The translations under genes and the position numbers were made by a program. DNA of 39,677 nucleotides from NCBI GenBank assembly GCA_020851795.1, contig JADZCA010000018.1:1-39677 (forward strand). Direction: 5' to 3'. Source of the DNA: Planctomycetota bacterium (GTDB lineage: Bacteria > Planctomycetota > PLA2 > JAEUHO01). Below the pieces are notes generated by a model. That model saw nothing but the letters and a program-made list of their open reading frames with translations. It searched no databases and had not been told where the DNA came from. Shown piece after piece: positions 1-7,606 of this stretch (the stretch's first letter is position 1; each line of letters starts with the position of its first letter).

Positions 1-4
1 CCGG

Positions 5-60
5 CGGGGTTTCACCTCCTCGGCGTGTCCCAAGAACACGCGGTCGTCGGTGAAACCCCG
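5..60. other. Nested stem-loop, perfect 12-bp outer stem
   Basis: CGGGGTTTCACC (5-16) pairs perfectly with GGTGAAACCCCG (49-60). Inside the loop, CGTGT (24-28) pairs with ACACG (36-40). The outer arms contain A/T-rich triplets, which is unusual in this GC-rich DNA and makes chance pairing less likely. It could be a terminator for a gene left of the window, a structured leader RNA or a repeat end. Nothing in the window decides between these. Confidence 0.5.
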
Positions 61-120
61 CGCCCGACGGCCCTGCATCGGCCCCGACCGCGGGACGCCG
101 CTCGGTCGGTCCACGACGCC

Positions 121-134
121 CCTCGTCTTTCGTG
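121..134 (-). repeat. Fragment of the dispersed MITE-like repeat
   Basis: CCTCGTCTTTCGTG is the exact reverse complement of CACGAAAGACGAGG at 26401-26414, which forms the inner part of the left terminal repeat of the element at 26390. Similarity beyond the 14-mer is patchy, so this is either a decayed copy or a coincidental match. Confidence 0.3.
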
Positions 135-273
135 GGAAATCCGGGCTGAGCCGACGCCCGCGCGCCGCACCGCGACGCGGCACGTCGGGCGCGCGGGGCC
201 CGGGGCGCCGCCGGGGCGCGCCGCCGCGCCGACGGCGGACGTCCGTCGCCGCGTGCGCCGCCGCGGACGACCG

Positions 274-1995
274 TCAGCGCGTCTCCGTGAGCTCGACGAG
301 GGTCTCGCTGCCTTCGACGACGCTCACGCTCGCGGTGTGCTCGCTCGAGCCCGAGCGGCCGCCGGGGCGGCGCACCGCGAGCGAGAGCCGCCACGGACCC
401 ACGGGGAGCGCCGGCACGACCCACTCGCGCGAAGTGCAGGTCCCCGTCCACACCGACGTGGCGCCGTCGCGTCGCACCGACGCGGACACCCAGCCCGACC
501 CGTCGTCGGGTGGCAGGCGCACCCGCATCGAGCCCGTGGGCACCGCGGGGAACGCCCGCTCGAGGTCTTCGCCGCGGGCGATCCGCACGTCGCCCCGCCA
601 CGCGAGCAGGTCTTCGAACGGCGTCCCCTGCGGCGCCTGCACGTCGAGGGCATGGCTCCCCTCGGACAGGCGGAACGCGACGCGGCCGTCACCGCGCGGC
701 TCCTCGCGTACCCAGAAGCCGCTGCGCGAGCGGCCCGACGTCCGCCACTCGATCACGCGCGGCGCGAGCGGGCGGCCTCCGGTGCCGACGAGCGACGAGC
801 GGAGCACGAGCGCACCGAACGCGGCGGGGTCGAGCGCGCGCAGCGTGACCGCGACGTCGACCGAGGGCGACGCGCGGCCCACGCGCAGCGTGCGCTCCTC
901 GGGCTCGAAGCCGGGCGCGACCACGGCGAGGTGCAGCTCGAGCGTCCCGTCGCCGTCGTCGGGCAGGGCCCCGCGGAACAGCGTGCGCCCGTCGGTCGTG
1001 CCGACCAGCATCGAGCCGCCGCCGGGGCGGGGCGTCAGCGTGAACGCGGCGCCATTCCACCCGCCGACGGGCGTGCCCTCGGGGAGCGTGGCGACGACGC
1101 GCACGACGTAGGCCGAGCGCGCGACCAGGACGATCTCGTCCTCGCGCGGCACGACCCAGGTCCCGTGCGGGACCTCGAGCCACGTCGCCTCTTCGGCGGC
1201 CGCGAACGAGTACGCAGTCTCGACGAGCCCGCGCAGCGTGAAGCGCCCGTCGGCGTCGGTCGTGGCGCGGGCGGCGAACTCGTCGTCGCGGTCACCGGCG
1301 GCGCGCCCGACCTCGCGGCGTGGGTACTCCGCGTGCACGAGCGGGTTCGCGCCCGTGCGGACGAGGAGCACGCCGAGCCCCGCGACGGGACGCTGCGCGG
1401 CGTCCACCACCCGCACGTGGAACACGCCTTCGTCGCTGGCCACGGGGAGCGTGACCTCGACGGTCTCGTCGGCGCGCGCTTCGACCTCCACCGGCTCGAC
1501 GACCGCACCGGGAACCTGCGCCGACACCCGCAGCGGCCACGGCGGCTCGACGCCCGACACCACCCCCTCGGCCGTGAAGGAACCGTCGGCGGCGACCGGC
1601 GCGCGCGCGACGTAGGTGGGGGTGGGCGTCCTCGCGACCACCCACACCCACGCGTCGGCGGGGACCGCGCCGAGCCCCGTCACGCGACCGCGGAGTCGCA
1701 CGCGGCGCGCGGCGTCGGGCGCCCCGGGCGCGCCCGTCGCCGCGGCGCCGTCGGCACGTGCGCCCGGTCCTCTCGCGTCGTCGGCCTCGGGCTCGGCCGC
1801 GCGCTCGGACGTGCGCCCGCCCGCGAGGGCTCCGCCGTCGGCGGGGCGCGGGGCCCGCGTCGCCGCGGGACCCGCGCCGTCGGCGGGGTCGCCCTCGGGA
1901 CGCGCGTCGTCGCGGCGCAGGGCGACCGCGGCGAGGAGCGCGAGGCCCGCTGCGACGAGGCCGAGCAGGACGACTTGGCGCGTACGCCGGCCCAT
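274..1995 (-). CDS. TM-anchored carboxypeptidase-regulatory-like protein
   Basis: This 573-aa protein starts MGRRTRQVVLLGLVAAGLALL: a short basic stretch and one hydrophobic segment (about residues 8-24), then a charged, Ala/Pro/Gly-rich linker to about residue 95. The rest is beta-sandwich-like repeats with the signature V.D...PVAG..V and (T)DADGRFTL, typical of carboxypeptidase-regulatory/prealbumin-like folds. I infer a protein anchored by its N-terminus with the bulk outside the cytoplasm; no enzymatic motif is visible. The ATG at 1995 is chosen because a strong Shine-Dalgarno (GGGAGGTGGCG) lies directly upstream and the signal anchor begins there; the reading frame stays open far upstream only because of GC bias. 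It is divergent from the gene at 2107, with a hairpin array between them. Function unknown. Confidence 0.85.
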   Translation of the reverse strand: MGRRTRQVVLLGLVAAGLALLAAVALRRDDARPEGDPADGAGPAATRAPRPADGGALAGGRTSERAAEPEADDARGPGARADGAAATGAPGAPDAARRVRLRGRVTGLGAVPADAWVWVVARTPTPTYVARAPVAADGSFTAEGVVSGVEPPWPLRVSAQVPGAVVEPVEVEARADETVEVTLPVASDEGVFHVRVVDAAQRPVAGLGVLLVRTGANPLVHAEYPRREVGRAAGDRDDEFAARATTDADGRFTLRGLVETAYSFAAAEEATWLEVPHGTWVVPREDEIVLVARSAYVVRVVATLPEGTPVGGWNGAAFTLTPRPGGGSMLVGTTDGRTLFRGALPDDGDGTLELHLAVVAPGFEPEERTLRVGRASPSVDVAVTLRALDPAAFGALVLRSSLVGTGGRPLAPRVIEWRTSGRSRSGFWVREEPRGDGRVAFRLSEGSHALDVQAPQGTPFEDLLAWRGDVRIARGEDLERAFPAVPTGSMRVRLPPDDGSGWVSASVRRDGATSVWTGTCTSREWVVPALPVGPWRLSLAVRRPGGRSGSSEHTASVSVVEGSETLVELTETR

Positions 1996-2019
1996 CGCCA
2001 CCTCCCGAGGGACCACTGC

Positions 2020-2025
2020 ATCGTA
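2020..2025 (-). promoter_or_regulatory. Candidate -10 hexamer TACGAT for the 274-1995 gene
   Basis: On the minus strand TACGAT fits the TANNNT -10 pattern and lies 24 nt before the ATG. The same hexamer occurs 23 nt before the GTG of the paralogous gene at 16986, and in both cases the hairpin array begins at the same distance upstream. No -35 consensus is visible. Confidence 0.4.
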
Positions 2026-2039
2026 GCCCGCTCGCGAGA

Positions 2040-2090
2040 CCGCAGCGCGGTGCCTGGCACCGCAGTGCGGTGCCTGGCACCGCGCTGCGG
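2040..2090. repeat. Tandem GGTGCCTGGCACC hairpin array (two units)
   Basis: Two 20-bp units, GCAGCGCGGTGCCTGGCACC (2042-2061) and GCAGTGCGGTGCCTGGCACC (2062-2081), are followed by a partial unit GCGCTGCGG. Each unit contains the odd palindrome GGTGCC-T-GGCACC. The whole block is also flanked by a 15-bp perfect inverted repeat (2040-2054 with 2076-2090). It fills the space between two divergent genes. Related arrays are at 17030 and 39366. It could be a REP-like repeat, an operator array or an RNA hairpin. Confidence 0.8.
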
Positions 2091-2093
2091 TCG

Positions 2094-2099
2094 TAGGAT
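2094..2099 (+). promoter_or_regulatory. Candidate -10 hexamer TAGGAT for the 2107-3963 gene
   Basis: TAGGAT ends 7 nt before the ATG at 2107, the spacing expected for a leaderless transcript. Alternatively the overlapping AGGA could be a ribosome-binding site. The two readings cannot be separated from sequence alone. Confidence 0.3.
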
Positions 2100-2106
2100 G
2101 GTCGCC

Positions 2107-3963
2107 ATGGCGCGAGGGCGAGCGAGGACGGTCGGCGTGGCGCTCGGCGCGGTGGGCGCGCTGCTGCTCGCGTGGGCGCTGCGCCCGAAGCGCGACGACG
2201 TCGCCCGCGACGGCGCGACCGAAGATGCGACCGACGTCGCCACGGGCCCCGCGTCGCCCCCGCGGACGCCCGACGGGACGCTCTCGCCGGCGCCCGCACG
2301 CCCCGAGGCCGTCGCGCCCGACGTCGGGTCGGCGCCGTCGCGGTCGCGAGGCCCGACGCGGCCGCCCACCGTCGAGCCGAGTGAACGCCCGACGGCGACG
2401 TCGGTCGTCGGCGTCGTCGTGGACGACGACGGGCCGGTGGCCGGCGCGCGCGTCCTGCTCGACGTGACGCGCCCGGGCTATCGCCTCGGGGCGGGTCACG
2501 GCCTCACGACGGACGCGCACGGCCGCTTCGCGATCGACGGCCCGTGGGGCGACCGGCCCTCGGTGTTCCTCGTCACGGCGCAGGCGCCGGGTCGCTTCGC
2601 CGACGCCGTCCGCGCGGAGCCGGGCTTCCCCGTGATCGTGCGCATGCAGCGGGCGGGCGCCGTCGACGTCGTCGTGGTGGACGATGCGAGCGGCGCGCCG
2701 GTGGCGGGGGTGCGGGTGCAGCGCGTGACGAGCCGCTGGGCGCCGCCCGCCGCCACGCTCCGTGCCTTCCTCGGCGACCGGGCCTACGGGATCGGGAAGC
2801 TCGAGGCCACGGAAGCGCGCACCGGCGTGGACGGCCGGGCCCACCTCGACGGCCCGTTCGGTGCCGCGCAGGTCGTCGTGGAGGCGCGCGGCCGCGACCG
2901 CGTCGTCGCGTCGGTGGACTTCGACGACGGGACCCGACCGGCAACGGAGGTCCGCCTCGGTCCCGCGGCCCTGCGCGTCCGCTACGTCGGCGTGCTCCGC
3001 GACGACGAGGGCCGCCCGATCGCGGGTGCCGTGCTCCGTTCCCCCGACGATCCCACCGCCGACGGCGCGCTGACCGGGCCCGACGGCGCGTTCGCCCTCG
3101 AGGAGGCGCCGCTCGGCCTCGTGCTCGCGCCGCTCGTGCTGCCCGACGGGAGCCGCGCGCACGCGAAGCTCGGGCGGCTCTCCGACCTCGAGCGCGACGC
3201 CGAGATCCGCGTCAGCGCCCGGGTCGAGTGGCCGAGCGGCCGGTGGTGCACGGGAGTGGTGCTGCGCGACGACCGGCCGCTCGAAGGCGCGGTGCTGTCC
3301 TCGGGGTGCGAAGCGGACCCGACCGAGCAGGCTCGCACCGACGCCGAGGGGCGCTTCCGTCTGTCCGTCGTCGAGGGGTGTCGCGTCGAGGTCGAGACGC
3401 CGGACGGCCTGCGGTGGCCCGTCGTCGTCGCGCCCCGGCCCGACCTCGTGCTGCGCGTGCCGCCGTCGGCGCGCGTGCGGGGCACGGTCACCGACCGCGC
3501 GTTGGCGCCGATCGCGGGTGCACGCGTGGGCGACGGGCGCGCCGCGTACGCCCTCACCGACGACGCCGGTCGCTTCTCCCTCGTCGTCCCGGCCGGCAGC
3601 GTGCGGCTCTACGCGTCGTGCCCCGGCTACGCGTGGGCGTCCACGCCGCCGTGGACGGTGCCCGCGGGGACCACCGCGGACCGCGACGTGCGCCTCGAGC
3701 CCGGCGGGACGGTGACGGGCCGCGTCGTCGGTCCCGAGGGCGCCCCGGTCGCGGAGGCGACGGTCGTGGTCCGGGGCGCGGGCGGCATCCGCGGCGAGGG
3801 GACGGTCGAGACCCGCCCCGACGGCACCTTCGTCGCCGCGGGGGTCGCGGGGCCGCCGTTCACGGTGACCGTGACCGAGCGGCGGTTCGTCACCGCCACC
3901 GTGGAGGACGTGGAGGCCGACGTCGCGTTGCCGACGATCGTCTTGCGCCGTCGCGAGCGCTGA
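2107..3963 (+). CDS. TM-anchored carboxypeptidase-regulatory-like protein
   Basis: This 618-aa protein has a basic N-terminus and one hydrophobic segment (VGVALGAVGALLLAWAL), then a Pro/Thr/Ala-rich linker to about residue 95. At least four carboxypeptidase-regulatory-like units follow, starting near residues 98 (GVVVDDDGPVAGARV), 295 (GVLRDDEGRPIAGAV), 457 (GTVTDRALAPIAGARV) and 536 (GRVVGPEGAPVAEATV), each ending in a (T)D..GRF-type strand. I infer an extracytoplasmic, membrane-anchored protein of unknown role. An in-frame ATG at 2098 would add three residues; 2107 is preferred because of the AGGA spacing and the -10-like hexamer. It is divergent from its paralogue at 274-1995 and lies 170 bp upstream of the giant-protein genes, perhaps in a separate transcript. 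Confidence 0.85.
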   Translation: MARGRARTVGVALGAVGALLLAWALRPKRDDVARDGATEDATDVATGPASPPRTPDGTLSPAPARPEAVAPDVGSAPSRSRGPTRPPTVEPSERPTATSVVGVVVDDDGPVAGARVLLDVTRPGYRLGAGHGLTTDAHGRFAIDGPWGDRPSVFLVTAQAPGRFADAVRAEPGFPVIVRMQRAGAVDVVVVDDASGAPVAGVRVQRVTSRWAPPAATLRAFLGDRAYGIGKLEATEARTGVDGRAHLDGPFGAAQVVVEARGRDRVVASVDFDDGTRPATEVRLGPAALRVRYVGVLRDDEGRPIAGAVLRSPDDPTADGALTGPDGAFALEEAPLGLVLAPLVLPDGSRAHAKLGRLSDLERDAEIRVSARVEWPSGRWCTGVVLRDDRPLEGAVLSSGCEADPTEQARTDAEGRFRLSVVEGCRVEVETPDGLRWPVVVAPRPDLVLRVPPSARVRGTVTDRALAPIAGARVGDGRAAYALTDDAGRFSLVVPAGSVRLYASCPGYAWASTPPWTVPAGTTADRDVRLEPGGTVTGRVVGPEGAPVAEATVVVRGAGGIRGEGTVETRPDGTFVAAGVAGPPFTVTVTERRFVTATVEDVEADVALPTIVLRRRER

Positions 3964-4001
3964 GCCGCGGCGCCGGTGCGCCGACGCCGTGCCGGGGGTG
4001 C

Positions 4002-4074
4002 TGGAACTCCGGCGCGCCGTTCGGTTCCAATGGCCGTGCGGCAGGGTCGTGCCTGCGTCCGCCGGGCCCGGCGG
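4002..4074 (+). other. Hairpins between 3963 and 4134
   Basis: TGGAAC (4002-4007) pairs with GTTCCA (4024-4029), enclosing the palindrome CGGCGCGCCG. A second perfect 16-bp palindrome, CCGCCGGGCCCGGCGG, is at 4059-4074. No T-tract follows. These could terminate the upstream gene or lie in the leader of the next one. Confidence 0.3.
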
Positions 4075-4133
4075 GTGGTGGGGGCGTCGCGCCGCGGGCC
4101 CGCAGGGATCCGTCCCTCGGGCGGGAGGCCCCG

Positions 4134-7100
4134 ATGCGGCGCGCGATCCCGTTCCTCGTCCTCTGGTCGCTCGCGGTCGGGGCCGTCGCGCAGGATGCGC
4201 CGCCGCCCCCGCCCCCCGTCGCACCGCCGCCCGCCGAGGCGCCCGCGGTCCCCGCGCCGGTCCCGGTCGCGCCGCCCGTGGCGCCGGCCCCGGCGCCCGG
4301 CGGCGACCCCGCGGCGACGGCGCCCGTGCTGCACAAGGTCTACGTCCCGTACCGCGACCTCCAGAAGGTGTTCGAGAAGGAGGGCCAGGGCGTCTTCGTC
4401 CCCTACGCGGAGTTCCGCGCGCTGTGGGAGAAGGCGTACCGGATGCCCGACGACCCGTCGCGCCCGCCCGTCGCGGCGGCGCTGCGCGCGGCGCGCTACG
4501 CCGGCGTGGCCGACGGCGACGCGATCCGCTTCGACGCGCGGGTCGAGGTCGAGGTGCTCGCCGAGGGCTGGCAGCGGCTGCCGCTCGACTTCGGGGGCGT
4601 CGGGATCGAGGAGGCCACGCTCGACGGCAAGCCCGCGCTGCTCGTGCCCACCGAGCGGGGCTACGACCTGCTGCTGCGCGGGCCCCTGCACGCGACCGTG
4701 GACCTCGTGCTGCGCGTCGCCGCGCCGGCGACCGGCGACACGCACGTCGCCGAGCTGGTGGTGCCGCCCGTGCCGCTCTCGCGCCTGTCGCTGCGCGTCC
4801 CGGGCACCGACACCGACGTGTCGGCCGAGCCGAGGCTCGCCGGGTCGTCGGGCCCCACGCTCGAGGGGGACACCGAGCTCTTGGCCTACCTCGGGCCCGT
4901 GTCGAAGGTGCGCCTGACGTGGCGTCGGCGGCCGGAGGAGACCGCGCGCGTCGCGCCGCTCGTCTTCGCCGCGGAGACGACCGACGTGCTCGTGGACCGT
5001 GGCGTCGTGCGCACCGAGTTCGGCGCCGCGCTCTCGGTGCTGCGCGCGCCGCTGCCCGCGGTCGCGCTCGCGGTCCCGTCCGACGCCGTCGTGCTCTACG
5101 TGGACGGCCCCGGCATCCGCTCGTGGGAGCGCAGCAAGGCCGGCGACCGCATCGACGTCACGTTCCGCGAGCCCGTCAAGGAGAAGGTGACGGTCCGCGT
5201 CGGCCTCGAGCGCGCCGTCGGAGAGCTCCCCGCCGAGGTCGTCGCCCCGTTCGTCGGCGTCGAGAAGGTGGAGCGCGAGACCGGCTTCGTGCGCCTGCGC
5301 GCCGCCGAGGGCGTCAAGGTGGACCCCAAGGCGGCGGCGGGGCTCGTGCAGACCGACCTCGCCGACCTCCCCGACCCGCTCCGCGCGGGCGGCAAGGCGC
5401 CTCCCGTGCCGGGCAAGGCGTTCGCGTGGCGCCACGCGGGCCGCGCCGCGGGGCTCTCGGTCGCGGCCGAGGCGCTGGCCCCGCGCGTCAGCGCCGCGGT
5501 GGGCAACCGCGTCGGGATCGGCACCGAGGCGACCGACGTGCGCGCGGTCGTCGCGCTCACCGTCGAGCGGGCCGGCGTGTTCGGCGTCGCGCTCGACGTC
5601 CCCGAGGCGCTCGAGGTGACCGACGTGCGCATCGCCGGCGCCGAGCTCGACGACTGGACCCGCGCCGTGACCGCGCCCGGCGTCGCGACGCTGCGCGTGG
5701 CGCTGCGCGACCGCCTGCTGGGCGCGGCCACGGTGACGGTCGCAGGGCGCCTGCCCGTCACGATCGCCGACGCCGACGGCGTCGAGACCGCGCTCGACCT
5801 CCCGCTGGTGCGCGTCCGCGACGCGCAGCACGTGCGCGGCTACGTCGCCGTGCACGCCGACCCCGCCCTCGACCGCCGCGAGGCGTCGCGGGCCGGGTTG
5901 ACGCCGCTCGAGGCCGACGCCCCGTCGGCCGTCGAGCCGCCCGCGCTCCCCGACGCGACGCAGCCCGTCGTCGCCCGCTTCGAGCACCGCGAGGGGACGC
6001 CCGCGCTCGCCCTCGCCGTCAAGCGCAAGGCCGCGACCGTGACCGGCACCGTCGAGACCGCGGTGCGCCTCGAGCCCGACCGCACGCGCCTCGAGGTGCG
6101 CCTCGTGTGGGCCGTGCAGTTCCGCGGCGTGTCGTCGTTCCGCGTGCGCGGCCCCGCCTCGCTCGCCTCCCGCGTCCACCTCGCGCCGCGCCAGGCGGGC
6201 ATGGACCTGCTCGAGCCGGTGCTCGATCGCAAGCCCGACGGCGCGCCGGCCGACTGGGCGCCCGAGCACGCGACGTGGACGATCGCGCTCTCCGCGCCGC
6301 GCCAGGGGCGCGTCGAGGCCGCGCTCGTCGTGGACGACCAGCCCGAGGCGCCGCTGCTCGCGGGCGCCTCGCGCGTCGTCGCGCTGCCGGTGTTCGTGCC
6401 GGTCGGGGCCGACGGGAAGCCGTCGCCGAACTCGACGCTGTGGGCCGCCGTGCGCCGCGACCCGCTGCTCGAGGTCGCCACCGAGCGGGTCGAGCGCGGC
6501 GAGGAGATCGACGCGCGCGAGCTCGTCGGGGCGACGGCGCTCTCCGCCCCCGACACGTTCCTCGCGTTCCGCTCCTACGACCCGGGGCACGCGGTCGCGC
6601 TGCGCGTCACCAAGCACGAGTACGAGCCCGTCGCCGAGGTCGTCGTCTCGCACATGCACCTCAACACGGTGGTGCCCGTGGAGGGGCGCGCCACGACCGA
6701 GGCGTTCCTCGTCGTGCGCAACAACGACCGGCAGTACCTCGAGCTGCGCCTGCCGACGGGGGCGAACATCCGCGCCGTCGCGGTGGACGGCAAGGCCGAG
6801 ACGCCGCGCCGCGGCGACGACGGCGCGGTGCGCGTGCCGCTGCTCGCGAACCTGCGCAAGGACCAGGGCTTCGTCGTCGCGCTCGTCTACGACCACGACG
6901 TGGACCGCTCGGGGCTGATGTTCCAGACGCTCTCGCTCGCGAGCCCCGAGCCGCTGCGCGTGACGAGCGACCTGCTCACGTGGCGCGTCCACGTGCCGCG
7001 GGAGCGCGAGTGGACCGCGTTCGGCGGCGACCTCGAGCGCTCGCCGAGGACGTGGTCGTGGGCGTTCCGGATGCTGTCGGGGCTGAGCGGCCTCCTCCAC

Positions 7101-7604
7101 CGCCGCCCCGCCTCCGCGTCGGTGGACCTCGACCGCATGGTCTACGACCTCGAGCGCGGCAGCCCGTTCCAGGTGCAGTCCGACGGCGTCGCGTTCCTCT
7201 TCGGCAACCGCCGCGGGACCGGCACCGTGACCCTGACGAGCGCCGACCCCAAGGCCTTCCTCGCGCTGCGCGTCCTCTTCCTCGCGCTCGGCTTCGCCCT
7301 CGTGCGCGCCGCCACGCGCGTCGTCCGCCGCCGCGGGCGCGGCGCGGGCCTCGCCTTCAGCGTCGTGCTCGCGGTCCTGCTGGCGGTCCTCGTCGTCGCG
7401 GGGCCCGGGCTCGCCGCGCTGCTCTCGGCCGCGTGCGTGGGCGCCGCGATCGCCGGCGCGGTCGCGCTCTTCGCCTCCGTGGCCGCGGGGCGCCGCGCGC
7501 AGCGCGAGCGACGCCGCACGCAGGCGCGGTCCGCCCCGCCGGCTGCTCCTCCTCCGCCGCCGGCCCCGCCGACGCCCCCCGCGACGACGCCCGGGGCCCG
7601 CTGA
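4134..7604 (+). CDS. Giant exported membrane protein, single module A
   Basis: This 1156-aa protein has a clear signal peptide (MRRAIPFLVLWSLAVGAVA, then QD) and a Pro/Ala-rich spacer to about residue 60. A conserved N-terminal motif near residue 85 (VFVPYAEFRALWEKA) is followed by about 900 residues of beta-rich sequence, including an NNDRQYLELRLPTG motif near 862. Hydrophobic segments lie at about 1043-1062 and 1078-1122, followed by a basic and Pro-rich tail. I infer a large extracytoplasmic part tethered by C-terminal TM segments. The ATG is chosen for its Shine-Dalgarno (GGGAGG, 7 nt upstream) and signal peptide. The next gene starts 2 nt after this stop, so the two are almost certainly co-translated. 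I know such proteins only as hypothetical planctomycete-type proteins and see no catalytic motif. Confidence 0.88.
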   Translation: MRRAIPFLVLWSLAVGAVAQDAPPPPPPVAPPPAEAPAVPAPVPVAPPVAPAPAPGGDPAATAPVLHKVYVPYRDLQKVFEKEGQGVFVPYAEFRALWEKAYRMPDDPSRPPVAAALRAARYAGVADGDAIRFDARVEVEVLAEGWQRLPLDFGGVGIEEATLDGKPALLVPTERGYDLLLRGPLHATVDLVLRVAAPATGDTHVAELVVPPVPLSRLSLRVPGTDTDVSAEPRLAGSSGPTLEGDTELLAYLGPVSKVRLTWRRRPEETARVAPLVFAAETTDVLVDRGVVRTEFGAALSVLRAPLPAVALAVPSDAVVLYVDGPGIRSWERSKAGDRIDVTFREPVKEKVTVRVGLERAVGELPAEVVAPFVGVEKVERETGFVRLRAAEGVKVDPKAAAGLVQTDLADLPDPLRAGGKAPPVPGKAFAWRHAGRAAGLSVAAEALAPRVSAAVGNRVGIGTEATDVRAVVALTVERAGVFGVALDVPEALEVTDVRIAGAELDDWTRAVTAPGVATLRVALRDRLLGAATVTVAGRLPVTIADADGVETALDLPLVRVRDAQHVRGYVAVHADPALDRREASRAGLTPLEADAPSAVEPPALPDATQPVVARFEHREGTPALALAVKRKAATVTGTVETAVRLEPDRTRLEVRLVWAVQFRGVSSFRVRGPASLASRVHLAPRQAGMDLLEPVLDRKPDGAPADWAPEHATWTIALSAPRQGRVEAALVVDDQPEAPLLAGASRVVALPVFVPVGADGKPSPNSTLWAAVRRDPLLEVATERVERGEEIDARELVGATALSAPDTFLAFRSYDPGHAVALRVTKHEYEPVAEVVVSHMHLNTVVPVEGRATTEAFLVVRNNDRQYLELRLPTGANIRAVAVDGKAETPRRGDDGAVRVPLLANLRKDQGFVVALVYDHDVDRSGLMFQTLSLASPEPLRVTSDLLTWRVHVPREREWTAFGGDLERSPRTWSWAFRMLSGLSGLLHRRPASASVDLDRMVYDLERGSPFQVQSDGVAFLFGNRRGTGTVTLTSADPKAFLALRVLFLALGFALVRAATRVVRRRGRGAGLAFSVVLAVLLAVLVVAGPGLAALLSAACVGAAIAGAVALFASVAAGRRAQRERRRTQARSAPPAAPPPPPAPPTPPATTPGAR

Positions 7605-7606
7605 CC

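Larger units (their letters stand above)
1..273. other. Non-coding region at the window edge
   Basis: I see no convincing gene here on either strand. It lies downstream of the minus-strand gene ending at 274. It holds a strong inverted repeat at 5-60 and a 14-nt match at 121-134 (CCTCGTCTTTCGTG) that is the exact reverse complement of 26401-26414 inside the MITE-like repeat. The rest is GC-rich sequence with short palindromes such as GGACGTCC near 237. Confidence 0.5.

Noticed and set aside
3627..7100. A 1157-aa minus-strand open frame
   Set aside because: It is a shadow of the 4134-7604 gene with the same biased Arg/His/Asp composition and no recognisable motif.
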